Origin: Mucilaginibacter paludis DSM 18603
Lineage (GTDB): Bacteria > Bacteroidota > Bacteroidia > Sphingobacteriales > Sphingobacteriaceae
Reading direction: 5' to 3'
DNA length: 64,000 nt
Assembly: GCF_000166195.2 (NCBI RefSeq)
Contig: NZ_CM001403.1
Span: forward strand, 248,001-312,000
Shown in pieces: positions 1 to 8,480 of this stretch. Made by a program: the position numbers and the translations under genes. Position 1 is the stretch's first letter, and every line of letters begins with the position of its first letter. The notes beneath the pieces are model-generated. The model saw only the letters and a program-made list of their open reading frames with translations. It was not told the origin of the DNA and did no database searches.

Positions 1-1
1 A

Positions 2-460
2 TACCATATTACCGAAATTAAACAGGCACCTATCATTTCGGTAGATTGCGGCGGCGTAATGAATAGCTGGACAGAGATCATCATACAGCTTTGGGAACCG
101 GGCACAACAAACCAAGAACCGGGCATGCAGGTGAGCAAAGCCTTATCCATTATTAACCTGGTTGAAAACAAATTGCAACTGAACCCATTAGGCGTGGTAA
201 AAATTGAATTTGGCAACTCGCAATATGATACCAGGCAGATGTACCCCGGAGAGATGACGGCAGACGGTGAGAATTTAATTATCGACCTACGCCCTGATTT
301 TACCCAATGCAAAGCCATTGAACGGGGCGGCAGTTGCGGCACAACTACCAGCGGCGAAGAATGTTGCGCCCCAGTGGTTACTGCCAAACCGAAAGTTGAG
401 TTAAAAAACCTGGCAATGGCCGCCGAAAGCTGCTGTACACCTGGCTCGGGATGCTGCTAA
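2..460 (+). CDS. DUF6428 family protein of arsenic operon (5' partial)
   Basis: The reading frame is open from base 2, before the first ATG at 59, so the true start lies upstream of the window; the frame before the ATG reads YHITEIKQAPIISVDCGGV, which fits the interior of the family. DUF6428 proteins are small and found next to ars genes in Bacteroidota; their biochemical role is not established as far as I know. The C-terminus is cysteine-rich: a single Cys (GGSCG), a CC pair (GEECCAP), then ESCC and GSGCC at the very end. This could bind As(III) or another soft metal, which is inference. The ArsN2-like gene starts 12 bp after the stop, so the two are probably co-transcribed. Family assignment is from memory of sequence pattern. 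Confidence 0.75.
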   Translation, partial: YHITEIKQAPIISVDCGGVMNSWTEIIIQLWEPGTTNQEPGMQVSKALSIINLVENKLQLNPLGVVKIEFGNSQYDTRQMYPGEMTADGENLIIDLRPDFTQCKAIERGGSCGTTTSGEECCAPVVTAKPKVELKNLAMAAESCCTPGSGCC

Positions 461-472
461 TCAAAAAAACAG

Positions 473-898
473 ATGCTGATTGAAAATGCCACGCCATACC
501 GCGCCAGCGTAATTAATTTGCTAAAGGCGGAAAAATTGCCTTTTGAGGATTTACCCGATAGCCTCGAAAACTTTTTAGTTACTATCATAAACCACGAAAT
601 TACCGGTATTGTCGGGCTGGAATGTTACGGCAATGTTGGCTTACTCCGCTCAATGATGGTAGCGCCCCGGTTTAGGGGCAGGGGTATTGCGCATACATTG
701 ATACAACACGCAGAAAACCTTGGCCGCAACAATAAACTAAAGGCCATATACTTGTTAACAGAAACCGCCTCGGGCTATTTTAGCCGTAAAGGCTATCAGC
801 AAATAGCCCGCGATATTGTTCCCGATGAAATTAAACAATCCTCGGAATATGATGGCGTTTGTCCGCAAACTGCCATAGTGATGGGAAAATCCTTATAA
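473..898 (+). CDS. GNAT N-acetyltransferase, ArsN2-like (arsenic operon)
   Basis: A 141-residue GNAT-fold acetyltransferase. The acetyl-CoA pyrophosphate-binding segment is visible at about residues 60-72 (MMVAPRFRGRGIA), and the C-terminal strand region carries YFSRKGYQ, as in single-domain GNATs. Enzymes of this size inside ars operons are annotated ArsN2; related ArsN1 enzymes acetylate arsinothricin, but the substrate of ArsN2 is less certain. It sits 12 bp after the DUF6428 gene and 37 bp before arsC, all on one strand, which supports an arsenic-detoxification role. The ArsN2 name rests on context plus sequence pattern; a generic GNAT is the alternative. Confidence 0.75.
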   Translation: MLIENATPYRASVINLLKAEKLPFEDLPDSLENFLVTIINHEITGIVGLECYGNVGLLRSMMVAPRFRGRGIAHTLIQHAENLGRNNKLKAIYLLTETASGYFSRKGYQQIARDIVPDEIKQSSEYDGVCPQTAIVMGKSL

Positions 899-935
899 CA
901 GAAGCAAAAAAAGCCGCTATAACCAATAAACATTA

Positions 936-1361
936 ATGAAAAATATTTTAGTACTATGCACCGGCAATAGTTGCCGCAGCCAGATAGCTCAGGGCTATCT
1001 ACAAAAATTTGCTGGCAACGAGGCCCGCGTGTACAGCGCTGGCATAGAAACCCATGGCGTAAACCCCAAGGCTATACAGGTAATGGCCGAAGACCATATC
1101 GATCTATCTGCCCACACCTCTAACCATGTAGACGAGTACCTCCATATCCCCTTTGATTATGTAATTACCGTTTGTGATAACGCCAACGAAGCTTGTCCAT
1201 TTTTCCCCGGCAAGGTTGAGCGATTTCATGAAAACTTCCCCGACCCTGCAAAAGCACACGGAAGCGATGATGAAGTGATGAACGAGTTTAGAAGGGTAAG
1301 AGAAATGATTAAAATTTATTCGGCCAACTTTGTTGCTAACCATATCAATAAACTATCATGA
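936..1361 (+). CDS. arsC: Arsenate reductase, low-molecular-weight phosphatase type
   Basis: Reduces arsenate to arsenite in the cytosol. The phosphatase-type P-loop C-X5-R is at residues 8-14 (CTGNSCR), and two further cysteines are at 80 and 87 ([12 protein letters not shown]), the spacing known for thioredoxin-coupled ArsC of the pI258 type (Cys10/82/89). The general-acid Asp is in FPDP near residue 103. This triad separates it from simple LMW protein tyrosine phosphatases, which lack the two later cysteines. The stop codon overlaps the start of acr3 by 4 bp (ATGA), so reduction and export are translationally coupled. Length of 141 residues is normal for the family. Confidence 0.93.
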   Translation: MKNILVLCTGNSCRSQIAQGYLQKFAGNEARVYSAGIETHGVNPKAIQVMAEDHIDLSAHTSNHVDEYLHIPFDYVITVCDNANEACPFFPGKVERFHENFPDPAKAHGSDDEVMNEFRRVREMIKIYSANFVANHINKLS

Positions 1362-2440
1362 GCAGCAGCCATTGCGCCCCGGCATCCGAATGTAAAAAAT
1401 TGAGTTTTTTAGACCGGTACCTTACCTTATGGATTTTTTTGGCCATGGCTATCGGTGTTGCCATCGGCTATTTTATACCTTCTTCGTCGGGAGTAATCAA
1501 CTCGTTTTCAAACGGTACAACCAATATCCCTTTGGCTATCGGCCTCATTTTAATGATGTACCCTCCCCTTGCTAAGGTAAAATACGAAAACATGGGCGAG
1601 GTATTTAAAGATACCAAAGTACTAAGCGCCTCACTTTTTTTAAACTGGATTGTGGGTCCAATTTTAATGTTTGTTTTAGCCCTTGTTTTTTTACATGCTT
1701 ACCCGCAATATATGGTAGGCCTTATTTTAATTGGCCTGGCCCGGTGTATAGCCATGGTGGTTGTATGGAACGAACTGGCCGAAGGTAACTGCGAATACGC
1801 GGCTGGTTTAATTGCGCTAAACAGCATATTCCAGGTATTGCTGTACAGTGTTTACGCTTACGTGTTTATTACCATACTACCTCCTGTTTTTGGTTTCAAG
1901 GGGCTGGTAGTGAACATCACCATTTTACAAATAGCCAAAAGTGTGGGCATTTACTTAGGCATCCCCTTTGCCGCCGGTATTATCAGCCGGTATACACTCA
2001 TTCAAATAAAGGGCGAGAGCTGGTTTCAGCAAAAGTATGTGCCTTTTATATCGCCCATTACCTTAATTGCCTTGCTGTTTACCATCGTAGTAATGTTTAG
2101 CCTGAAGGGCAGGCTTATTGTACAAATTCCGTTGGATGTGATCAGGATAGCTATCCCCCTGGTTATCTATTTTGCAATTATGTTTATGGCGAGCTTTTTT
2201 ATCGGCAAATATTTTGGTGCAGATTACTCCAAAAGCACCTCAATTGCTTTTACAGCTACAGGCAATAACTTTGAGTTAGCCATTGCCGTGGCTATTGGCG
2301 TGTTTGGTATTAACAGCGGCGAAGCCTTTGCAGGGGTAATTGGGCCGCTGGTGGAAGTACCTGCGCTAATTGCTTTGGTTAATATGGCGTTTTGGCTCCG
2401 TAAAAAATATTTTAGTAATCATATACCCTTGCAAGCGTAA
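1358..2440 (+). CDS. acr3: ACR3 family arsenite efflux transporter
   Basis: Inner-membrane arsenite exporter of the bile/arsenite/riboflavin transporter (BART) superfamily, about ten hydrophobic segments in 360 residues. The conserved Acr3 signature with its essential cysteine is present ([13 protein letters not shown], Cys130), and the C-terminal half carries [14 protein letters not shown] and GPLVEVPAL, also typical. It exports the arsenite made by the preceding ArsC, whose gene it overlaps by 4 bp, and its own stop overlaps the next start (TAATG). The N-terminus has two cysteines ([10 protein letters not shown]), seen in many Acr3 proteins. No ArsB-type features. Confidence 0.95.
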   Translation: MSSSHCAPASECKKLSFLDRYLTLWIFLAMAIGVAIGYFIPSSSGVINSFSNGTTNIPLAIGLILMMYPPLAKVKYENMGEVFKDTKVLSASLFLNWIVGPILMFVLALVFLHAYPQYMVGLILIGLARCIAMVVVWNELAEGNCEYAAGLIALNSIFQVLLYSVYAYVFITILPPVFGFKGLVVNITILQIAKSVGIYLGIPFAAGIISRYTLIQIKGESWFQQKYVPFISPITLIALLFTIVVMFSLKGRLIVQIPLDVIRIAIPLVIYFAIMFMASFFIGKYFGADYSKSTSIAFTATGNNFELAIAVAIGVFGINSGEAFAGVIGPLVEVPALIALVNMAFWLRKKYFSNHIPLQA

Positions 2441-3159
2441 TGAAGATAGCCCTTTTTAGCGATATACATGCTAACTTACCCGCCTTTGAGGCTATGCTAA
2501 AGGATATGGATAACCGTAAGCCAGATGCGGTTTTTTGCCTTGGCGATTTGGTGGGCTACAACATTTGGCCCAACGAAATTATTGCCGAAATACGCAAGCG
2601 CGGGATAGCCACACTAACGGGCAACCACGACTTAAAAGTGCAAGGCCTTGACGACGCAAATCTTGATACATCCGGTTTAAAATATGCCTATCACATCGTA
2701 CACCCAAAACATATCGAATACCTCGGCACCTTACCAGCACACATCCGGCTTGACTATCAAAACTTAAACATCCTGATGGTACATGGCAGCCCGAGGAAAG
2801 TAGACGAATATGTTTTGGAAAACATGGACGAAGCACTGGTATTGGAGATGATGCAGCAAGCTGGCGCCGATGTTTTATGCGGAGGCCATTCGCACAAACC
2901 CTATCAACGTATTATTTCGTGCGAAGATGGCAGGCACCGGCATGTTATTAATGCCGGCTCGGTGGGGAAGCCAAAGGATGGCGACGCAAGAGGTTGTTAT
3001 GTAATGCTTACATTGGGCAACCGGAGCCACAGAAGCCAGAAAGACAGTATTTTGGTTGAATTTATCCGCTTTGATTACGATATTGAAGCTGCCGCCACAG
3101 CCATTGAAGACAGCCCTTTGCCCAATGAACTTGCAGACATGTTACGGCGCGCTTACTAA
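2440..3159 (+). CDS. Metallophosphoesterase family protein, last gene of ars operon
   Basis: Calcineurin-like phosphoesterase of 239 residues with all metal-binding blocks in order: SDIHAN (residues 7-12), GDLVGYN (about 36-42), GNHD (about 61-64), HGSPR (about 110) and GGHSHKPY (about 148-155). This is the YfcE/DR1281-like layout, acting on phosphodiesters or phosphomonoesters; the natural substrate cannot be read from sequence. The start codon overlaps the acr3 stop, which places it firmly in the arsenic operon. Why a phosphoesterase should be there is unclear; turnover of an arsenylated or nucleotide metabolite is only a guess. Catalytic residues look intact. Confidence 0.85.
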   Translation: MKIALFSDIHANLPAFEAMLKDMDNRKPDAVFCLGDLVGYNIWPNEIIAEIRKRGIATLTGNHDLKVQGLDDANLDTSGLKYAYHIVHPKHIEYLGTLPAHIRLDYQNLNILMVHGSPRKVDEYVLENMDEALVLEMMQQAGADVLCGGHSHKPYQRIISCEDGRHRHVINAGSVGKPKDGDARGCYVMLTLGNRSHRSQKDSILVEFIRFDYDIEAAATAIEDSPLPNELADMLRRAY

Positions 3160-3236
3160 TGTAAAATCAACAGTGCTCAGTCCGTATTCTTGAGTAAAAA
3201 TTCGGCATTCCTGATTGATTATTAATGACTTTAGCT

Positions 3237-3261
3237 CAACGATACCGACATTTTATCGTTG
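3237..3261 (+). terminator. Weak hairpin after the ars operon
   Basis: CAACGATA (3237-3244) and TATCGTTG (3254-3261) form a perfect 8-bp stem with a 9-base loop, 77 bp after the last ars stop. There is no clear T run after it, so termination is only a possibility. The rest of the 3160-3458 spacer is AT-rich, with nothing else recognised. Confidence 0.3.
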
Positions 3262-3458
3262 ACAAGGCAGTATGGGCTCCAGGCATGAAAACATAACACT
3301 TTTTTACGTTACCGGCATAGTCTGCTCCAGGCAACCCATCATAAGTTATCGCCTTATGTTTAACTAACAAAAATTTTATCTGCTATATACTTTAACCATT
3401 CAATACTTGTTATTACCATTGTATCAGTAAAACAATCCGTTACCCTAATGTTTAACCG

Positions 3459-4676
3459 TTGCCACCTTTGCTAAAATTCCGTATCTTAATTATTTTAGCC
3501 GCCATGTTATGCTGCGATTGCGCCAATAGCAGCGTTTTGCCTTTCGGCGATACTACACTTGTTGACTCGGCAGACCAGAAGGATATCATCGATGTACTGC
3601 ATCGCGTTTTCAGCAAACAAAAAAACGGTATTGATCGGCCACCTAAAAAAATAGCCTTATCGGTAGTCCCTACTGTAGGCTACACCCTTTCTACCGGCTT
3701 TGCCATTGGTTTAAGCAGCGTTGCCACGTTTTACACGCAGCCGCAGCATAGCGGCAACCAGTCGGTGATTAATTTACAGGCGTTTTACGACTCGCATAGC
3801 CAGCAAACTTTTATGGCAGAATCAAACATCTGGGCTTTTGATGATCAGTTTAAGTTTGTAACCGATTTGCGTGTCATCAAATATCCGGATGTAACCTACG
3901 GCCTGGGCAGCTCCACCACCACGTTAAAAGCAGATGCCATTACTTTTGATTACCTGCGCCTTTATCAAACTTTTTTGAAAAAGGTAAGTAAAAACTTTTA
4001 TGCAGGTGTGGGTTACAGCCTGGATTACCACTACGAAATTACCGAGGAGGGAAACCTGGATAATACCGTATCCGATTTTAAACGCTATGGCGAAACTTCG
4101 AGTTCGCGTTCATCGGGCTTTAACCTCGATCTGTTATTTGACAGCCGTACCAACCCGGTTAATTCTTTGGGTGGTAGCTACGCCAACATCGTTTACCGGG
4201 ACAATCTGAAGGCCATGGGTAGCGACAGCAAATGGAGCTCGATACAAATCGATATCCGTAAATACTTTAAACTGTCCGACCATTCGAACAACGTACTGGC
4301 GCTTTGGAGCTACAGTTGGATTACATTAAGTGGAAAACAACCTTATCTTGATTTGCCAAGCGTTGGTAACGATACCTATAATAATACCGGGCGCGGCTAT
4401 GCCATAGACAGATTTAGAGGGAAAAATATGCTGTACCTTGAAAGCGAATACCGCTTTGGCATTACTAAAAACGGACTGCTGGGTGCAGTCGTTTTTGCCA
4501 ACGCCCAAAATTATCAGCGCAGTGTATCAAACGGCCTCAATAAAATTATACCCGCGGCAGGTACGGGCATTCGGGTAAAAATAAACAAACGGTCAAATAC
4601 TAACCTCTGTATTGATTATGCCATCGGTACCGATAACTCGCACGGTGTTTTTGTTAATTTAGGCGAAGTTTTTTGA
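3459..4676 (+). CDS. BamA/TamA-like outer membrane barrel protein
   Basis: About 405 residues. A hydrophobic leader (residues 7-16, KFRILIILAA) ends in a Cys-rich stretch, then a short linker, then alternating beta-strand sequence to a C-terminal phenylalanine (LGEVF), typical of outer-membrane barrels. Sequences such as SRTNPVNSLGGSYANIVYR and RFRGKNMLYLESEYRFGI match the surface antigen/BamA C-terminal domain; POTRA domains are absent, so it is not BamA itself. Start: an in-frame TAA at 3453 leaves TTG 3459 as the first possible start; ATG 3504 would remove the leader, so TTG is preferred. Exported substrate or function unknown; it is a single-gene unit. Confidence 0.7.
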   Translation: MPPLLKFRILIILAAMLCCDCANSSVLPFGDTTLVDSADQKDIIDVLHRVFSKQKNGIDRPPKKIALSVVPTVGYTLSTGFAIGLSSVATFYTQPQHSGNQSVINLQAFYDSHSQQTFMAESNIWAFDDQFKFVTDLRVIKYPDVTYGLGSSTTTLKADAITFDYLRLYQTFLKKVSKNFYAGVGYSLDYHYEITEEGNLDNTVSDFKRYGETSSSRSSGFNLDLLFDSRTNPVNSLGGSYANIVYRDNLKAMGSDSKWSSIQIDIRKYFKLSDHSNNVLALWSYSWITLSGKQPYLDLPSVGNDTYNNTGRGYAIDRFRGKNMLYLESEYRFGITKNGLLGAVVFANAQNYQRSVSNGLNKIIPAAGTGIRVKINKRSNTNLCIDYAIGTDNSHGVFVNLGEVF

Positions 4677-4819
4677 TACCGGATTGATGTGAATGCAGGC
4701 CGCCGATACCGGTTCTTTTTTATCTCTGCGGCATTAATTTGCCATAACTAACTTTTGCATTGCCCCAACCCAACCAAACGCCCCTAATAAATTTGACATT
4801 CATTTCAACTTGCAATAGC

Positions 4820-4827
4820 TAACTTTG
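4820..4827 (+). promoter_or_regulatory. Bacteroidota-type -7 box upstream of CWC gene
   Basis: TAACTTTG matches the TAnnTTTG -7 consensus and lies only 5 bases before the ATG at 4833, so the transcript would be nearly leaderless. No clear -33 TTG at the usual distance, hence low confidence. Confidence 0.35.
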
Positions 4828-4832
4828 CAGCA

Positions 4833-5048
4833 ATGCAAGCCACTCAAACCACCAAACACGAAATTATCCGCTGCGAGCGGTGTAATGCTGCCTTTGAGTG
4901 CAAGGCCAACAAATTTACACAGTGCCAGTGCAGCGTTGTTGCCCTGAGCATCAACGAGGTACAATACGTTAGCGAGTTATACGACGGTTGCCTGTGCGCC
5001 AGTTGCCTGAGGCTACTTCAGCAGGAATATGTTGATTCCATGAAGTAA
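4833..5048 (+). CDS. Cysteine-rich CWC family protein
   Basis: A 71-residue protein with the cysteine layout of the CWC family: CERCNAAFEC near the N-terminus, CQCS in place of the usual CWC, and GCLCASCL near residue 53. The pattern suggests one or two small zinc sites. Function of the family is unknown. It stands alone between the barrel protein and the Bcr/CflA exporter. Recognition is from the cysteine spacing and the D/G-CLC-x-x-CL ending. Confidence 0.8.
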   Translation: MQATQTTKHEIIRCERCNAAFECKANKFTQCQCSVVALSINEVQYVSELYDGCLCASCLRLLQQEYVDSMK

Positions 5049-5138
5049 ACTTGACATTTTAATCATAATCAAAATTTTAATATTGGCGATATTTGCGCCT
5101 GCATCAACACCCCGGCAGATCATTCTGCTTTTTTGTAC

Positions 5139-6365
5139 ATGACAAAAAAAGAACATTTTTTCCGCATCCTTATCTTAGGTTTTTTAACCGCACTCGGTCC
5201 GTTTTCTATCGATATGTACCTGCCCGGCTTTCCCGCCATTGCTAACGATCTTCATACAACCGTTAACGAGGTGGCCCTGTCCTTAAGCAGCTTTTTTGTT
5301 GGTTTGGCAGCAGGCCAGTTATTGTATGGCCCCATGCTGGATCGCTTCGGCCGCAAAAACCCGCTATATATTGGCTTGGTATTATACATCATCGCTTCGC
5401 TTGGCTGTATGGCGGCGCATTCCATCCAAGCTTTAATACTTTTACGCTTAGTGCAGGCCATTGGCAGCTGCGCGGCGGCGGTAGCATCCGTAGCCATGGT
5501 TCGCGATCTGTTCCCGGTTGAAGAGAACGCCAAGGTTTTTTCGTTGCTGATGCTGGTTGTTGGCGCATCGCCCATGATTGCCCCAACCGTTGGCGGATAC
5601 ATTACCGCAGCCTATGGCTGGCAATTGGTGTTTGCCATACTGGCCGCTATAGCGGTTTTAATACTGCTTGCCGTTATTTTTAAACTACCCGAAACCTATA
5701 AGCCCGATACCTCGCTATCGCTCAAACCGGGCCCCATATTGGGCAACTTTTTAAAGGTTTTGAAGGAGCCTCAGTTTTCAACCTACGCATTTACCGGGGC
5801 CGTGGCCTTTTCTGGCTTATTTGCTTATGTGGCTGGCTCACCGCTGGTTTTTATGGATATTTTTCATTTAGACGGAAAAATATACGGCTGGATCTTCGCC
5901 GGCCTGTCCATTGGTTTTATCGGTTGCAGCCAGGTTAATAATTTAGCTATGCGCTTTTATAAAAGCGAGCAAATTGTACGCGTAGCACTTTTTATCCAGG
6001 TTATATCCGGATTATTGTTTGTTACCGCAGCAGTTAATGGCTGGCTGGGCTTAGTAGGAACCGTTGTTTTTATATTTATCTTTTTATGCTGCCTCGGCTT
6101 TATCAACTCAAACGCGGCAGCCTTATCGCTGGCACCATTCAGTAAAAACGCGGGTAGTGCGTCTGCCTTAATGGGTTGCTCGCAATTGGCTATAGGCGCT
6201 TTCACTTCGTTTGCCGTTGGCGCCTTTGATAGCCATACCAATATTCCATTAGCCGCAATTATGGCTGCATCATCGGTTATTGCACTCGTTATTTTATTAA
6301 TTGGCCGCAGGCAAATCAAAAACCAGGTTGAAGTAAGCGATGAAGCAGGTATGGCGATGCATTGA
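5139..6365 (+). CDS. Bcr/CflA family multidrug efflux MFS transporter
   Basis: Inner-membrane drug:proton antiporter of the DHA1 group with twelve predicted hydrophobic segments in 408 residues. Diagnostic pieces are GPFSIDMYLPGFPAIA in TM1 (the Bcr/CflA hallmark), GQLLYGPMLDRFGRK (MFS motif A between TM2 and TM3), RLVQAIGSCAAAVASVAMVRD in TM4 (split motif, proton coupling) and MIAPTVGGYI in TM5 (motif C of antiporters). A TTG at 5133 is in frame two codons earlier; ATG 5139 is chosen. Substrate unknown. It appears monocistronic; the region after it is a dispersed repeat. Confidence 0.9.
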   Translation: MTKKEHFFRILILGFLTALGPFSIDMYLPGFPAIANDLHTTVNEVALSLSSFFVGLAAGQLLYGPMLDRFGRKNPLYIGLVLYIIASLGCMAAHSIQALILLRLVQAIGSCAAAVASVAMVRDLFPVEENAKVFSLLMLVVGASPMIAPTVGGYITAAYGWQLVFAILAAIAVLILLAVIFKLPETYKPDTSLSLKPGPILGNFLKVLKEPQFSTYAFTGAVAFSGLFAYVAGSPLVFMDIFHLDGKIYGWIFAGLSIGFIGCSQVNNLAMRFYKSEQIVRVALFIQVISGLLFVTAAVNGWLGLVGTVVFIFIFLCCLGFINSNAAALSLAPFSKNAGSASALMGCSQLAIGAFTSFAVGAFDSHTNIPLAAIMAASSVIALVILLIGRRQIKNQVEVSDEAGMAMH

Positions 6366-6417
6366 ATGATTTTTGATTGATTGATTTTTGGGAGTGAGTG
6401 AATTATTGATTTGAGTA

Positions 6418-6812
6418 ATTATAAGTAATGGACCCGGCCAACCGAAAAAAAACAGGGATGACGTTTGAACCTTATAGACTGTTAGGTGCAGATAGGAAAA
6501 GCGGGCAAAGGCCGGACTGCACGCCGGGCCGGGAGCTGGCCTCGCGGGCGGAAGGTTCGGGCAGTCTTGATTTTTTTGGTTACTTTTTGTATCAAGACAA
6601 AAAGTGACAAGCCTCTTCCCGCGGCGACTGAGCGGGACGATGTTCTAATTTAAGAATACTGATTGTCGGAGCAAACATAGCACATTGATAATCAGTGCAC
6701 CTAATATGATGCATACTTACCGCTTTTAGAAGTTCCCTCCTCACCTCGGGATGACATAATGTAGATAAATTAAGCACTGACAATCAATAACTTACATGAG
6801 CGCCATTATAAA
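6418..6812. repeat. Dispersed intergenic repeat, copy R1
   Basis: One of seven related copies in the window. It runs from ATTATAAGTAATGGACCCGG to CGCCATTATAAACTC and shares with the others, in order: CAGGGATGACGTTTGAAC, a GACTGCACGCCGGGCCGGGA block, GATCGGGCAGTCTTGA-like (here GTTCGGGCAGTCTTGA), a hairpin of GTTACTTTTTGT / ACAAAAAGTGAC type, CTTCCCGCGGCGACTGAGCG, and TCCCTCCTC..CGGGATGACAT. It has no credible protein. The IS110 target segment is diverged here (GAAGTTCCCTCC) and unoccupied. The stretch 6366-6417 before it is rich in TGAT steps. Confidence 0.85.
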
Positions 6813-6832
6813 CTCACCCATCTTTGCTATTA

Positions 6833-8146
6833 TCAATTTTTCGGTTTAACCAAACTCGCCGGGCTCACCTCATTACTCAGCAGGTTGCCAAACAATTGCC
6901 AACGTTTATCCGGTGCTTTATCTGTGCCGCCGTTTTGCTCTATGTAGTTTTTAACCAGGTCTTGCCCATAGTTATAGTTGATTACGTAGCTGCGGTATTT
7001 CTTAATAAAGTCTAATGATTTTTCAGCCGATTCATCGTTCATCAGGCCGTATTTTTTAAGCCAGCTTAAAGCCTTGCTGCGGTTCATGTTATTGTTCATC
7101 AGGCCTCGGGCTACCTCGTTGCGCACGTAATTCAATTTCCCCCGTATGGCCAAAGCTTTAAAATAAATGGCTATACCGGCAGTATCCAACCCGGCAAGGG
7201 GCAGTAATACAGCTCTGGTAAATTTAACCTTATCATCGCCCGGAAAGGCTACCTCAATACCATAGTTGGCACTCCCCTCGGCAATTAACGATTGCGGACT
7301 GAACAGCGGGTACATCGATAGCTCCACCCATCCCCTATCGCGATACAGGTTTTTCTCCAACAGCATGTTGTATACATGGTGGCCGGGGTAACTCTCGTGG
7401 CTGCCTACGTCGATAGCACGGTCTATAAAAATATTCAAGTCGGTATTGATCTGCACTAAGCTTTTATAATTGCCTTTGTACCAGTTATAGCCGCTCCAGG
7501 GTTTATGCGTTACAAACTCAAGGGTAAAACTCTCGTTGGCGGGCAGCTGGTAATGGGCTTTGGTGCGCTTACGTGCTTCGGCTATGGCGGCATTCATCAC
7601 CGGTTCAAGTTTATTTTTAGGGATGATAAAATGATTAGCCAGCTTTTGAAAACGATCGTTCACGTTTCCCTTGCCCGGCAAGATGCTATCCAGCGCGGCT
7701 AACGAGGTTTTAAAGAACGCTTCATCCTGTACCGGAGCCACTACGCCAAAAAGATCCTCCGACTCGGCATCGAACGATTCATATTCGCCGCTGAAGATCC
7801 TGATCCGGCGGTTAAAGGCCCTGAGCTGATCGTAAATCCAGTTAGCCCTGTTTTTGTTCGAGTCTATTGGCGAGTTGTGCGCCACCGGGCTAAGTTGGTT
7901 CATCAAACTATTTACCGATGCCAGCAGGCTGTCCTTCGGAAAATCTTTACCCACGGCCTGTTTAGGCTTTAACGAATCGGGGCCGTAATAAGCATCTACA
8001 AAATCGCCATCATATTGGCCAATGGTTAGTGCCAGGCGCACATAATCTTCTGCAAATTTATTGAGGTTTTTGTTTTCTTCTTTCTCGGCGGGGCTTTTAC
8101 ACGATAAAGCGAACAATACAGGTAACAGCCAGAGTAATTTTTTCAT
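6833..8146 (-). CDS. DUF885-like lipoprotein, putative metallopeptidase
   Basis: About 437 residues with a lipoprotein signal (MKKLLWLLPVLFALSC; lipid-attachment Cys at about 16), so it is expected in the periplasm or on the outer membrane. The centre carries SHESYPGHHVYN followed about 40 residues later by LIAEGSANYG; this resembles the HExxPGHH...E zinc motif of DUF885 proteins, a group related to M3-like peptidases, though activity is not proven. Start: an in-frame ATG at 8170 would add eight residues before the signal peptide, so 8146 is preferred. It lies between two dispersed repeat copies and has no operon partner. Confidence 0.65.
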   Translation of the reverse strand: MKKLLWLLPVLFALSCKSPAEKEENKNLNKFAEDYVRLALTIGQYDGDFVDAYYGPDSLKPKQAVGKDFPKDSLLASVNSLMNQLSPVAHNSPIDSNKNRANWIYDQLRAFNRRIRIFSGEYESFDAESEDLFGVVAPVQDEAFFKTSLAALDSILPGKGNVNDRFQKLANHFIIPKNKLEPVMNAAIAEARKRTKAHYQLPANESFTLEFVTHKPWSGYNWYKGNYKSLVQINTDLNIFIDRAIDVGSHESYPGHHVYNMLLEKNLYRDRGWVELSMYPLFSPQSLIAEGSANYGIEVAFPGDDKVKFTRAVLLPLAGLDTAGIAIYFKALAIRGKLNYVRNEVARGLMNNNMNRSKALSWLKKYGLMNDESAEKSLDFIKKYRSYVINYNYGQDLVKNYIEQNGGTDKAPDKRWQLFGNLLSNEVSPASLVKPKN

Positions 8147-8480
8147 AGATGGCTGTAAAAGTACAAACAAGCAATGGATTTTTATAAGTATGGGTGTTGG
8201 GCATTATGAGTAACGAAGCCAGCCAGCCGGAAAGAAATAGGGATGACGTGTGGAACTTCGTAGATTATCAAGCGCAGATGAAAAATGTACGCAAAAGCCC
8301 GACTGCACACTTGGCCAGGAGCTAAGCGATTGACAATCAGTACACCCGATATACTGCATACGTATCGCGTGCAAAAGGTCGTATGTATGAAATGGTTCGA
8401 TAGATGATGTAAAAGAGTTCTTGAAAAAAAGGTTGTAGCTTAATAGTGAACCATTAACAAACACTTTAAACCAAGAACTC

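Noticed and set aside
6592..6783. Minus-strand frame with CHPEVRREL-type peptide
   Set aside because: Translation of the dispersed repeat; such peptides are commonly mis-called genes in repeat DNA.
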